A stretch of DNA of 64,000 nucleotides from Clostridium sp. (GCA_018362895.1 JAHALR010000002.1:154855-218854); one strand, 5' to 3'; shown: positions 48,891 to 57,297, counted from the first letter of the stretch. Numbers and translations are program-made. The notes: generated by a model not told the origin, from the sequence alone.

Positions 48891-51845
48891 TTATTTTAAA
48901 TTGAAGTTATAGTGTTTTATTCTTCTGGAGACAGCTTCGTCTTTTTGTGGCATATTTTCATCAGGGTTGAGAATATAGAGTAAATCTTCGAATTTCAGTC
49001 CCTCAGGAGTGTGTGCTTCTTCGTTGAGCCATTGTGCTATTTCGTCAGTATATTCTTTTGTGAGCCTTTGTATTTTGAAAGTATTGATTTTTTTGTTTGC
49101 TGATATAGAAATTTCTTTGTTTAGTGTTTGAGATACATATGTTCTGTTTCCTGTTGGGAATTTTTTAATAAGATTAAAAATTTCTATGTTGTCACAAAGT
49201 TCTTCAAATGACATTTCGTAGACATCTATATTGCCTGTTGCTTCATAAAGTACATCTGCAAGTGCCTGTTCGACAATAAGCATTTTCATTTGTCCCTCGG
49301 TGCTCATAATGTCTTTAGGGAATATAGCCAGTTTGTGCATTTCATTTGGATTTTTTCTTTTTGTGCACACTTCTCGAATGAAATATTCCAACATATCCAT
49401 TGTTTCAGCTTTTCTGAGGTCTTTAGCCATTTCTTTAATGAATGAGTCTATATATGCTGTTGGTACAAAATCAAATCTTTTTGCAAAGAGAAAGCAAATT
49501 TGTTTTATTTTTTCGTCTTTTTCAAAAGCTCCCTTCTGCTCAAAGTCACAGTGCTTCAAGCTTTCTGTAAGTGATTCGGGAATATCTGTTTTTATTTTTT
49601 CATAAAAAGCTTTTTTTACTTCTTTGGGATATGCACTCTTTTCTGAGAAAAGAATTGAGAGTGATTTTCCATAGAGCTTCAGATATTCTTTCATTGCATT
49701 TTTATCAAATCCGTTAATGCTTACGGGAACTACGGAGTTCTTTAAAATTGCATCAAGCTCAGGGTTTTGTGTCGTAGCAGAATCAAAATATTTGTTAATT
49801 ATGTCATCCAACTCAAGCTCGTGCAGAGGTTCTTTGAATTGTTTGTATAAAAGCGCAAGTCTGTCAGGAGAAAATTTATTTTTCAAAACAGGTATTTGAA
49901 AATCTCTTTGACATTTTAAAGACCCGAGTTCGATAGGGTTGTCGCCTTTATCCAGCTTGTAAAGAGCTGTTTTTACATCGGAATGTGACATCAAAAAGAC
50001 TTCAGGATTTTTTGTGCATTCGTACAATATAACTGCTCCTGCTGCTTCTATTGCCCGGTTGATTTTTGCTCCTGAAGCCGGTTCTGTTTTTGTTATTTCA
50101 TTTAAAGCATACTGCTCTTCAATGCTTAAAGGTTCATTTCTGAGGTTTTTTGTCCAGGCTTTTATTTGTTTTTCTGGCATATCTTTAGCAACAACATCTA
50201 TAAAATCTTTCAGATATTCTTTTGGAAGAACTTTTAATCTTGGTCGCAAAATTGTGTAGTATGCATCTTTGAATTCTTTTACATATTCTGGAAGGTCTGA
50301 ACTTTCCTCTTTTGTTTCAGGAATATTTTTTTCTGTTTTAAATTTTTCTATTTCTTTTATTCGCTGGTTTTTGTCACGCATGATTTCTCTTTTAAGTTCT
50401 TCAAAAGTTCCTCTTGAAATAGCCATGTTTATTTTCTCTTGAGATTTTATAATGTTTTGTCCGAGTTTCACTGCGTGGTCAGGATGAGTTGCCCAGAATT
50501 CTGTCATTATCTGTGATTGATACTGGCTGAATTCCTGGGTAGAGTATAATAAATCAGCTGGTTTGTATATCTGGCTTGCTTTTAAAAATGAGGAGAGATC
50601 TTTTATCAAGGATGTACTGTGATTCCAAGCATCAATCATTGTGTAGCGAAGAGGTTCAGACCCTGATTTCATCTTTGAAATGTATTCAGTCTTTTCCTGG
50701 GAGGTCATATTTGACCAGCGGGTACAGAGTCTTTGCATTCTCTTTATATGCAGCTTGTCTTTTTCTGCTTCGGAAAGATTGGCTTCATAAATTTTTAGAT
50801 TATTAGCTGCCCATTTTTTGAACAATTCGTCACGGGAGAGCTTTTCAGAGCCGACTTTTGTATGTTTTCTTGATTTTTGCTCTGATTTTTCTGTATTTTC
50901 ATCAGTTTTTTCGGATTGTTTTTTTATTCTTTCTTCTGAACGTTCAGTTTTTTTATAAGCTTTAAGCATTTCTTCTGTGGTTAATTGGTCTGCAATCATA
51001 TCCAGTTTTTCGTTGTTAGATAAACCATTCCACCAGTTTTCAAAATTCTCTACGGATTTCTTTGCCCGCGCAGTTCTTTCATTGTCACTTAATGAGTCCC
51101 AAAAACTTCTCAGCCCTCTGGTTATGTTTTCTCCGACCATGTCAGAGTAACCTTCTCTTGTATATCTGAGAGACTGTTGGTATTCAAAAGCCGGCATTTT
51201 TATACCAAGTGCTTTTAGTGTAGAACTGTATATATATTTTGATTGGGAATCTTTGTCTTTGTTTTTGAATTGAAAATCTGCTTTGAAGTCTTCATCTAGA
51301 TCATTTTCAAGATCTTTGTTTATTTCATCTATTGTTTTTCCTTCAAGAAATATCTTTTTTACAAGATAAACAGTCAAATTACTTTTGTCTTTAAGGATAC
51401 CCTGATCAGAAAGACTGAGAAGTTCTTCATTTTCTTTTACGGACATTAAAATTCCACGTGTTGCCTTTGTTCTTGAAGCTTCTGTCAATTCAAAAAACAA
51501 TTCCTCATCAGGAAACTCTTTTTGTATATCTTTAATTGTTTGAGCCTCATTGAGCTTCATAAATGCTCTTTTTTGTGCTTGTAATGGAGTTAATTTTGTT
51601 TTGTCATCCAGAGCTTCTATATATCTTCTGACAGTGTTTGGCATTCTGTCTTTGTTTGTTTCATAAAATCTTTCAAGTCCTTTGTCAACCTGAGCACCAA
51701 AAGACAGAAGATGGTCATTGAACTTTGCTCTCAAGTAAAAATCCGGTAACGTTGTATTATTTTTTTCGAGAGATTTTTCTTTGTTGCTATTATTGTGGTG
51801 GTTTTGTTTGATTGTGTAAAAAGAGTGAATAGGTCTAATGTTCAT
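48891..51845 (-). CDS. Hypothetical 984-aa helical protein
   Basis: Not recognised. The first 45 residues are His/Asn/Lys-rich and end in LLSFGAQ (S48-F49). A motif W-x2-[LM]-[ST]-x2-E occurs at W249 (WDSLSDNE), W272 (WNGLSNNE) and W377 (WSNMTSQE), with a related LSEAE at 357-361. Residues 300-335 are a charged low-complexity linker. The rest is predicted helical, without membrane segments or signal peptide. Largest gene in the window and apparently single. A role as a cytoplasmic scaffold or secreted effector would be speculation. Confidence 0.7.
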   Translation of the reverse strand: MNIRPIHSFYTIKQNHHNNSNKEKSLEKNNTTLPDFYLRAKFNDHLLSFGAQVDKGLERFYETNKDRMPNTVRRYIEALDDKTKLTPLQAQKRAFMKLNEAQTIKDIQKEFPDEELFFELTEASRTKATRGILMSVKENEELLSLSDQGILKDKSNLTVYLVKKIFLEGKTIDEINKDLENDLDEDFKADFQFKNKDKDSQSKYIYSSTLKALGIKMPAFEYQQSLRYTREGYSDMVGENITRGLRSFWDSLSDNERTARAKKSVENFENWWNGLSNNEKLDMIADQLTTEEMLKAYKKTERSEERIKKQSEKTDENTEKSEQKSRKHTKVGSEKLSRDELFKKWAANNLKIYEANLSEAEKDKLHIKRMQRLCTRWSNMTSQEKTEYISKMKSGSEPLRYTMIDAWNHSTSLIKDLSSFLKASQIYKPADLLYSTQEFSQYQSQIMTEFWATHPDHAVKLGQNIIKSQEKINMAISRGTFEELKREIMRDKNQRIKEIEKFKTEKNIPETKEESSDLPEYVKEFKDAYYTILRPRLKVLPKEYLKDFIDVVAKDMPEKQIKAWTKNLRNEPLSIEEQYALNEITKTEPASGAKINRAIEAAGAVILYECTKNPEVFLMSHSDVKTALYKLDKGDNPIELGSLKCQRDFQIPVLKNKFSPDRLALLYKQFKEPLHELELDDIINKYFDSATTQNPELDAILKNSVVPVSINGFDKNAMKEYLKLYGKSLSILFSEKSAYPKEVKKAFYEKIKTDIPESLTESLKHCDFEQKGAFEKDEKIKQICFLFAKRFDFVPTAYIDSFIKEMAKDLRKAETMDMLEYFIREVCTKRKNPNEMHKLAIFPKDIMSTEGQMKMLIVEQALADVLYEATGNIDVYEMSFEELCDNIEIFNLIKKFPTGNRTYVSQTLNKEISISANKKINTFKIQRLTKEYTDEIAQWLNEEAHTPEGLKFEDLLYILNPDENMPQKDEAVSRRIKHYNFNLK

Positions 51846-51979
51846 ATATAATCTGCCTTTATATTTTCATACAGGTTCAAAAATCTCTAAATAGAATAAT
51901 TTGCTGTAATTTGAAGGATTTGTAATAATTTTTTTACAAATGTACTTGACTGATAGTATCTCTCAAGAGTTAAAATTTA

Positions 51980-51985
51980 TATAAT
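51980..51985 (+). promoter_or_regulatory. -10 box upstream of the DXS-like gene
   Basis: A consensus TATAAT lies 22 nt before the GTG start. No matching -35 is found; a TTGACT at 51946 is too far away for it but could pair with TAAAAT at 51971 at a 19-nt spacing. Confidence 0.4.
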
Positions 51986-52006
51986 AGAAAAAAGGAAGGA
52001 GAAAAA

Positions 52007-53875
52007 GTGCTGAAAAAAATATTTGCTATAATTACTCTGCTGGCATTTGTTCAATGTTCAACCGCTATGGCAGAAACAGTTAAAAACATAGGTTGTAAAA
52101 AAAATAATAAGGAGAAACCATTAATGACAGTTTTAGACAAAGTTAACAGTCCGCAGGATGTAAAAAAACTTTCAGCGGATGAGATGAATGCCCTTTCTCA
52201 AGATATAAGAAACGGCATATTAAAAAGGGTGAATACAATAGGCGGACACCTTGGTCCTGATTTGGGTATTGTAGAAGCCACGATTGCTATGCATTATGTT
52301 TTTGATTCACCAAAAGATAAAATAGTTTTTGATGTATCTCATCAGGTTTATCCCCATAAAATGATTACAGGAAGAAAATCCGGATTTTTTGATCCTGAAA
52401 TGTATTCTAAAATTACAGGTTATTCAAATCCTGCTGAAAGTGAACATGACCATTTTGTCATAGGTCATACATCTACTTCAGTAAGTTTGGCAACAGGTAT
52501 GGCTAAGGCAAGAGATTTGAAAAATGAAAAATATAATGTTATTGCTTTAATCGGTGACGGTTCATTAAGCGGAGGAGAAGCCTATGAAGGGTTCAATAAT
52601 GCTGCTGTTTTAGGGTCAAATATAATTATCATTGTAAACGATAATGAGATGTCTATTGCCCCTAATGAGGGTGGTTTATATAAGAATCTTGATGAACTTC
52701 GAAAAACAAACGGTACTGCGGTAAACAATGTCTTTAAAGCTTTAGGGTTTGATTATTACTATGTTGAAGAAGGAAATAACATAGAGTGTTTGATTAAAGC
52801 ATTTGAAAAAGTTAAAGACACTCAAAAACCAACAGTAGTTCATATTCATACTTTAAAAGGGAAAGGATACGAACCTGCTGTTGAAGATAAGGAAACATAT
52901 CACTGGCAGCTGCCCGGTTTTCTTGACAAGAAGAATGATGCTCAGACCTCAGAATCTTATAACTCTGTTACAACAGATTATTTATTGAAGCAAAAAAATG
53001 AAGGCTTACCTGTTACTGCTATTACCGCAGCTACACCAGGTGTATTTGGTTTTACTCCTGATTTTAGAAAGAAAATGGGGTCAAATTATACTGATGTTGG
53101 TATTGCAGAAGAACATGCTGTTGCTTATGCTTCAGGGCTTGCTAAAAACGGTGCAAAGCCGGTGCTTGCTTTAATGAGTTCATTTGTTCAAAGAACCTAT
53201 GATCAGATGTCTCAGGATTTGGCTTTGAATAACTCCCCTGCTACTGTCCTAATCTATTGGGGTGGCATTTCCTCAGCTGATATGACACACCTTTGCGTGT
53301 TTGATATTCCTCTTATCAGCAATATTCCAAACATTGTGTATCTTTCTCCAACGAATAAAGAAGAATATCTTGCAATGTTGGATTGGTCAATGAAACAGGA
53401 TAAACATCCTGTATTTATTCGTGTGCCTTCAGGCAATCTTGTTTCAACAGGAGTTAAGGATAATACGGATTATTCAAAACTGAATAAATATAAAGTTGCT
53501 TCTAAAGGAGAAAGAGTTGCCGTGATAGCGGCAGGAAACTTCTTTGCTCTCGGTCAGCAGGTCAAAGATGAACTCAAGAAACAAACCGGCATTGATGCGA
53601 CATTGATTAATCCATGCTTCCTTACCGGTGTAGATGAAGAGCTTCTAAATACTCTTAAGAAAGACCACTCTCTTGTAATAACACTTGAAGATGGTGTTAT
53701 TGAAGGCGGTTTTGGTGAAAAAATTTCAAGATTCTATGGTGATTCAGACATGAAAGTCTTGAATTTTGGTGCGAAAAAGGAATTTACTGACAGAGTTCCG
53801 CTTAATGAGCTTTATGAAAGATATCACCTTACAAAAGAGCTTATTGTTGAGGATATAAAAAAATCTTTGAAATAA
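52007..53875 (+). CDS. DXS-like transketolase-family enzyme with an N-terminal signal peptide and two in-frame starts
   Basis: 622 aa from GTG 52007. Residues 1-22 look like a signal peptide (KK, IFAIITLLAFV, then TAMA-ET cleavage). DXS homology begins near M40 (52124), which has its own AAGGAG at 52109-52114. The thiamine-diphosphate domain has HLGPDLGIVE, SHQVYPHK, GDGSLSGG-x4-GFNNA; the pyrimidine domain has GIAEEHAVAYASGLA with the catalytic Glu. The sequence deviates from housekeeping DXS (ISSADMTHLCVFDIPL instead of GADGPTH). It may make 1-deoxyxylulose-5-phosphate or use other aldehydes; an exported form is possible if the first start is used. Confidence 0.82.
   Translation: MLKKIFAIITLLAFVQCSTAMAETVKNIGCKKNNKEKPLMTVLDKVNSPQDVKKLSADEMNALSQDIRNGILKRVNTIGGHLGPDLGIVEATIAMHYVFDSPKDKIVFDVSHQVYPHKMITGRKSGFFDPEMYSKITGYSNPAESEHDHFVIGHTSTSVSLATGMAKARDLKNEKYNVIALIGDGSLSGGEAYEGFNNAAVLGSNIIIIVNDNEMSIAPNEGGLYKNLDELRKTNGTAVNNVFKALGFDYYYVEEGNNIECLIKAFEKVKDTQKPTVVHIHTLKGKGYEPAVEDKETYHWQLPGFLDKKNDAQTSESYNSVTTDYLLKQKNEGLPVTAITAATPGVFGFTPDFRKKMGSNYTDVGIAEEHAVAYASGLAKNGAKPVLALMSSFVQRTYDQMSQDLALNNSPATVLIYWGGISSADMTHLCVFDIPLISNIPNIVYLSPTNKEEYLAMLDWSMKQDKHPVFIRVPSGNLVSTGVKDNTDYSKLNKYKVASKGERVAVIAAGNFFALGQQVKDELKKQTGIDATLINPCFLTGVDEELLNTLKKDHSLVITLEDGVIEGGFGEKISRFYGDSDMKVLNFGAKKEFTDRVPLNELYERYHLTKELIVEDIKKSLK
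52109..52126 (+). promoter_or_regulatory. Internal ribosome-binding site and ATG for a leaderless-form DXS-like protein
   Basis: AAGGAG (52109-52114) is 9 nt before the in-frame ATG at 52124. The resulting protein would begin MTVLDKVNSP, the normal DXS N-terminus, and lack the signal peptide. Confidence 0.6.
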
Positions 53876-53893
53876 ACATTCTTGAAAATTCTT

Positions 53894-53932
53894 ATGAGAT
53901 ACCCGTTTGATAAAGGGTATCTCATTTGTTTT
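53894..53932 (+). terminator. Terminator of the DXS-like gene
   Basis: A perfect 11-bp stem (ATGAGATACCC / GGGTATCTCAT) with a 10-nt loop, followed by TTGTTTT. Confidence 0.88.
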
Positions 53933-53969
53933 GTGATAAAATATTTTTGTTACAAAATTGGGGCTATAT

Positions 53970-54386
53970 ATGTATACAGTCAAAGAAGTTGCCGAAAAAA
54001 TGGAAGTTTCCGAACATACTCTCAGGTTCTGGGCTAAAAGCGGTTTTTTCCCTTTTGTAAAAAGAAATCAAAATAATATTCGTTTATTTTCAGATTCTGA
54101 TTTGGAATGGGTGAAAATAGTAAAATGTTTGCGTTCTGTTGGGACAGAAAATAAAGCCATAAAAAGGTATATAGACTTGTGTATTGTTGGTGATTCTACT
54201 ATCCCCGAACGGTATGGAATAATTCAAGCAACAAAGCTCAAGGCTCAGCAGCAGATGGAAGAGCTTCAACAGCAGTTAAGTTTATTGGAATTTAAAGAAA
54301 AATTTTATCAAAATTTGATAAAAAATAATCTTAAAGATTCTTGGAATCCTATGAATAAAATGGAAGAACAGGATGCGGCTGTGTAA
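53970..54386 (+). CDS. MerR-family transcriptional regulator
   Basis: 138 aa from ATG 53970; the longer frame uses a TTG and is rejected. Winged-helix domain YTVKEVAEKMEVSEHTLRFWAKSGFFPFVKRN at residues 2-34, followed by the usual second wing and a dimer-forming coiled coil (KAQQQMEELQQQLSLLEFKEKF). No Cys cluster for metals is present, so a metabolite or redox cue is more likely. It lies about 95 nt after the DXS-like gene beyond a terminator. Confidence 0.92.
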   Translation: MYTVKEVAEKMEVSEHTLRFWAKSGFFPFVKRNQNNIRLFSDSDLEWVKIVKCLRSVGTENKAIKRYIDLCIVGDSTIPERYGIIQATKLKAQQQMEELQQQLSLLEFKEKFYQNLIKNNLKDSWNPMNKMEEQDAAV

Positions 54387-54692
54387 TTAGATGTTCAACG
54401 AAAACGTGGATATTTTTTGTTTTGAATCTTCTTTCAATTCCTCCAGAATTTTTTGAGCTTCTGCAAGGCTGATGCTATATTTTTCAGCTATTTGTTGTGC
54501 TGACATTGATACTGCATTGTTGGATATGCTCAGCTTTATCTGAGCAAGAGACTTGTTGTTTTGTATGGTTGTGTTTTCAACAGGTTGTGCGGTTTGTGAT
54601 TTCTGTTGTTTGTTTTGTGCAATTGCATTATTTTGATAAACAGGTGTTGTAATTTCAATTGATGTTATTTGTGTTATTGAATTGACTGACAT
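54387..54692 (-). CDS. Hypothetical Gln/Thr-rich small protein
   Basis: 101 aa, unrecognised. The first 60 residues are low-complexity (QNNAIAQNKQQKSQTAQPVEN). Residues about 65-90 form a compact helical element (SAQQIAEKYSISLAEAQKILEEL) that looks like a small helix-turn-helix or UBA-like unit. Its stop is directly adjacent to the convergent MerR stop. General layout matches the 115-aa protein at 29.9 kb. Confidence 0.6.
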   Translation of the reverse strand: MSVNSITQITSIEITTPVYQNNAIAQNKQQKSQTAQPVENTTIQNNKSLAQIKLSISNNAVSMSAQQIAEKYSISLAEAQKILEELKEDSKQKISTFSLNI

Positions 54693-54897
54693 ATTTTATG
54701 CTTTTATTGTTATAGATTACATTAATATTATAATTCTATGTAAAAATTTTTGAATAGCTATTTGTGGCTATTATAATGCTAATCAAAAATTGCGAATTAA
54801 AGTAGAATCTAGTTTTGTCTTGTGCTTCTGTAAATAAACACTCAGTTTGATTATTTTGGACAGACTAACTCTAAATTTTAATAAAGAATTTTAATTT

Positions 54898-55170
54898 TTA
54901 TTTATTTAAACATTCAATAAAATTTTTTATGCAGTTCATTTTAATACTGTAATAAACATTTAAACCTTTTTTACGGTCTTGTATAATTCCTGCATTTTTG
55001 AGTATTTTAAGTCCTTTTGAAATATGTGGTTGCTCATATTTTTTCAAACTTTCTTGAATTTCACAAACACACTTTTCTCCATTCAATAACAAGTCTATAA
55101 TATCAAGTCTAGCCGGATTAGATAAGGCTTTAAATAAATCTGCTTTTTTTTCGTTTAAACTTTTGTACAT
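54898..55170 (-). CDS. arsR: ArsR-family metalloregulator
   Basis: 90 aa from ATG 55170 (GAGGG upstream; a longer frame crosses the promoter region). Winged helix with ALSNPARLDIIDLLLNGEKCVCEIQESL, where CVC matches the ELCVCDL As(III)-binding motif of ArsR, and QPHISKGLKILKNAGI as the recognition helix. It should repress the divergent arsM and itself, releasing DNA on arsenite binding. Confidence 0.9.
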   Translation of the reverse strand: MYKSLNEKKADLFKALSNPARLDIIDLLLNGEKCVCEIQESLKKYEQPHISKGLKILKNAGIIQDRKKGLNVYYSIKMNCIKNFIECLNK

Positions 55171-55180
55171 ATCTGCCCTC

Positions 55181-55209
55181 TTGACAATATTCCAATAATG
55201 GCATATTGT
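55181..55209 (+). promoter_or_regulatory. Predicted arsM promoter, overlapping a divergent arsR promoter
   Basis: A consensus TTGACA (55181-55186) is 17 nt from TATTGT (55204-55209). A second TTGACA is on the minus strand (55230-55225), facing arsR. Confidence 0.55.
55193..55208. promoter_or_regulatory. Candidate ArsR operator 1
   Basis: CAATA-ATGGCA-TATTG, with inverted arms, containing the shared element ATGGCATAT. It covers the spacer and -10 of the arsM promoter. Confidence 0.45.
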
Positions 55210-55221
55210 ATAATTGTATCT

Positions 55222-55241
55222 ATATGTCAATTATGGCATAT
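55222..55241. promoter_or_regulatory. Candidate ArsR operator 2
   Basis: An imperfect palindrome with arms ATATGtCA and TGgCATAT, containing a second copy of ATGGCATAT 35 bp from the first. It lies just downstream of the predicted arsM start point. Confidence 0.5.
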
Positions 55242-55271
55242 AGATTTAACTAAGTCAAACGGAGGTTAATT

Positions 55272-56051
55272 ATGGATTTTGATGTAAAACAAGAAGTACA
55301 AAGCTTTTATGGTGAAATAGCCAAAAAGAAAACTTGTTGTTCTTGCCAAGAAATTAGCAGAGCACAAAGAAATTATGAAGGAGACTATCTTGAAAATATA
55401 CCGGAAGATGCAATCAAAGCCTCTTTGGGATGTGCAAACCCTCTTGTATTTGCTGAATTAAAGGAAGGTGAAATTGTCCTTGATTTAGGTTCCGGCGGTG
55501 GAATTGATGTCCTGATGTCGTCAAAATTTGTCGGTAAAACCGGGAAAATTTACGGGTTAGATATGACAGATGAAATGCTTGAACTCGCAAATAAAAATAA
55601 AGAAAAAATGGGAGTTGATAATGTCGAATTTATCAAAGGTTTTATAGAGGACATTCCTCTTGATGATGAAACAATTAACGCAATCATTTCTAATTGTGTA
55701 ATAAATCTCACAGAAGATAAAACAAAGGCATTATCTGAAGCATACAGAGTTTTAAAAAAAGGAGGACGGCTTGCAATAGCAGATGTTGTTTCTTTAAGAC
55801 TTGTTTCATCAGAAATAAAAAAACAAGCACAACTGTGGGCTGGCTGTATTTCAGGTGCAATGCCTGTTGAAAACTATAAATCCATACTTGAAAATATAGG
55901 TTTTAAAAACATATCCATTGAGCCTGTTCATATTTATACAAAAGCGATTATTGACGGATTGGATTTCGATAAATCTTTAATAACAGAAGAAAACTTATTG
56001 GAAATGGACGGAGCTTTTGCAGGTGCACATATTAAAGCATACAAGGAGTGA
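55272..56051 (+). CDS. arsM: Arsenite S-adenosylmethionine methyltransferase
   Basis: 259-aa class I methyltransferase that methylates arsenite. The SAM-binding loop is LDLGSGGGID (70-79). The arsenic-binding Cys are C54 (SLGCANP), C142 (SNCVINL) and C192 (WAGCISGAM), with an additional N-terminal CC-x-C (22-25), all standard for ArsM. GGAGG lies 6 nt before the ATG. Divergent from arsR, with two candidate operators between them. Confidence 0.95.
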   Translation: MDFDVKQEVQSFYGEIAKKKTCCSCQEISRAQRNYEGDYLENIPEDAIKASLGCANPLVFAELKEGEIVLDLGSGGGIDVLMSSKFVGKTGKIYGLDMTDEMLELANKNKEKMGVDNVEFIKGFIEDIPLDDETINAIISNCVINLTEDKTKALSEAYRVLKKGGRLAIADVVSLRLVSSEIKKQAQLWAGCISGAMPVENYKSILENIGFKNISIEPVHIYTKAIIDGLDFDKSLITEENLLEMDGAFAGAHIKAYKE

Positions 56052-56198
56052 TAGCTTAAAGAAAATTATATTTAATATATAATTTTTCGACCTTAAAAAA
56101 TTTTTTCCATCCTTTTTTTGAATTGGACTATGCCGTAATAATCAATCTATCTGTTATAATCAAACTGGTTGTTAAAATACAGCTTCTTATTTCTCTTA

Positions 56199-56222
56199 AT
56201 AAAAAAGACCCATTAGGGTCTT
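56199..56222 (-). terminator. Terminator of tRNA-Ser (GGA)
   Basis: On the minus strand GACCC-TAAT-GGGTC followed by T6, directly downstream of the tRNA. Confidence 0.85.
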
Positions 56223-56227
56223 AAAAT

Positions 56228-56314
56228 CGGAGAGGGGGGGATTCGAACCCCCGGTGGAGTTGCCCCCACACAAACGTTCCAGGTTTGCACCTTAAACCAC
56301 TCGGACACCTCTCC
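56228..56314 (-). tRNA. tRNA-Ser (GGA)
   Basis: Class II serine tRNA on the minus strand: GGAGAGG/CCTCTCC acceptor, CAAAC/GTTTG anticodon stem with loop CTGGAAC (anticodon GGA), long variable arm (TGTGGGGGCAACTCCACC) and G discriminator. CCA not encoded. Confidence 0.96.
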
Positions 56315-56334
56315 ATTTGGCTTAATATAAAACT

Positions 56335-56363
56335 ATTGTATGTGCTCCATAAATTTCTTGCAA
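56335..56363 (-). promoter_or_regulatory. Promoter of tRNA-Ser (GGA)
   Basis: On the minus strand TTGCAA (56363-56358) and TACAAT (56340-56335) are 17 nt apart, about 20 nt before the tRNA. Confidence 0.6.
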
Positions 56364-56374
56364 CTTTTATTTTT

Positions 56375-56854
56375 TTAGTTGTATACAGCATTTTTTAGTC
56401 TTATATGAATTGTAGTTTTTTCATTTGAGTTTATTGATGTAGATATAACAAGATTTATGAACTTGCTTTTTTCTTGTAATCCGGCAAAAAGCTCCGAGTT
56501 GTGATAAATATTGCCCAGAACAATAAGTGTTCGGCTGTATGTAGATTTACACCCCATGTTGATATTAGTGTTTAAAAATCTTAATGGCTTAAAGAAAAGA
56601 GTGTGTTCTTCATTTGTTATTTCGATAACGGGAGTCAGCAGGGTATTGTTTGTTTCATCCAGAAGTATGTCTCCAAAATAGATTGTTTTTCCGTTCTTGT
56701 CTTTTAGTCCCAGACATTCCATTAGTTCTATTTTATTTATATTTTCCAGAACTTCTTTTTCTGCTTGAAATTTTTCAAGAGTAAAACCACCCAGCGTATT
56801 GTTTTGTGCTTTTTTGCAGTTTTTATGCACTCTATATGTAATCAAATCTTTCAT
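56375..56854 (-). CDS. YopX-like protein (phage-associated family)
   Basis: 159 aa from ATG 56854, which follows GGAAGGA; the longer frame starts with TTG. LMECLGLKDKNGKTIYFGDILLDE and RTLIVLGNIYHNSELFAGL match the beginning and end of the YopX domain, common in prophages and mobile elements and of unknown function. It stands alone between two tRNA genes, with no other phage genes in sight, so it may be a remnant or a domesticated gene. Confidence 0.8.
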   Translation of the reverse strand: MKDLITYRVHKNCKKAQNNTLGGFTLEKFQAEKEVLENINKIELMECLGLKDKNGKTIYFGDILLDETNNTLLTPVIEITNEEHTLFFKPLRFLNTNINMGCKSTYSRTLIVLGNIYHNSELFAGLQEKSKFINLVISTSINSNEKTTIHIRLKNAVYN

Positions 56855-57189
56855 ATTCCTTCCGCCTTTCAAAAATTAACTTCCTTGCGACATTTCGGGG
56901 TGATGTCCGGTGTTGTTTTCTTGTATGAGATTTAATGTTTTATTTATAGCAGTTACATAAAATCATACATAGGGTTTGTAAAAATCTATGTAAATATATG
57001 CCAAACGGAAAATATAAGAGCAATAATTTATTATCTTTCTGGTTGAGAGTTTTTTCGGCTTCATTTAATGCCAGAATTATGTGGAATTTTGTTACTTAAT
57101 TTAAAAAATCATTATATTTCTTAATCTTTTAAATTAATTAAAAAAAAAGTTTGAAATTTTTTATTGTTTATTTAATAATAGTTTCACAT
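56855..57189. other. Gene-free stretch between the YopX-like gene and tRNA-Met
   Basis: About 335 nt, very AT-rich. No open frame with a credible start, no repeat and no attachment-site duplication of the flanking tRNAs was found by eye. It holds the YopX-like gene's upstream region and, at its right end, the tRNA-Met promoter. Confidence 0.5.
57151..57178 (+). promoter_or_regulatory. Promoter of tRNA-Met
   Basis: TTGAAA (57151-57156) and TAATAA (57173-57178) are 16 nt apart, ending 12 nt before the tRNA. Confidence 0.5.
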
Positions 57190-57263
57190 GGCATAGTAGC
57201 TCAGTTGGTCAGAGCGCTCGGCTCATACCCGGGAGGTCACTGGTTCGAACCCAGTCTATGCTA
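57190..57263 (+). tRNA. tRNA-Met (CAT), probably elongator
   Basis: GGCATAG/CTATGCT acceptor with a G1-T72 wobble, CTCGG/CCGGG anticodon stem with loop CTCATAC, GGTTCGAAC T arm, discriminator A. The paired first position and lack of three consecutive G:C pairs in the anticodon stem argue against the initiator. An isoleucine tRNA with modified CAT cannot be fully excluded. T7 follows directly. Confidence 0.9.
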
Positions 57264-57297
57264 TTTTTTTATGTCGATTATGTTCTGAGGCGAATAA

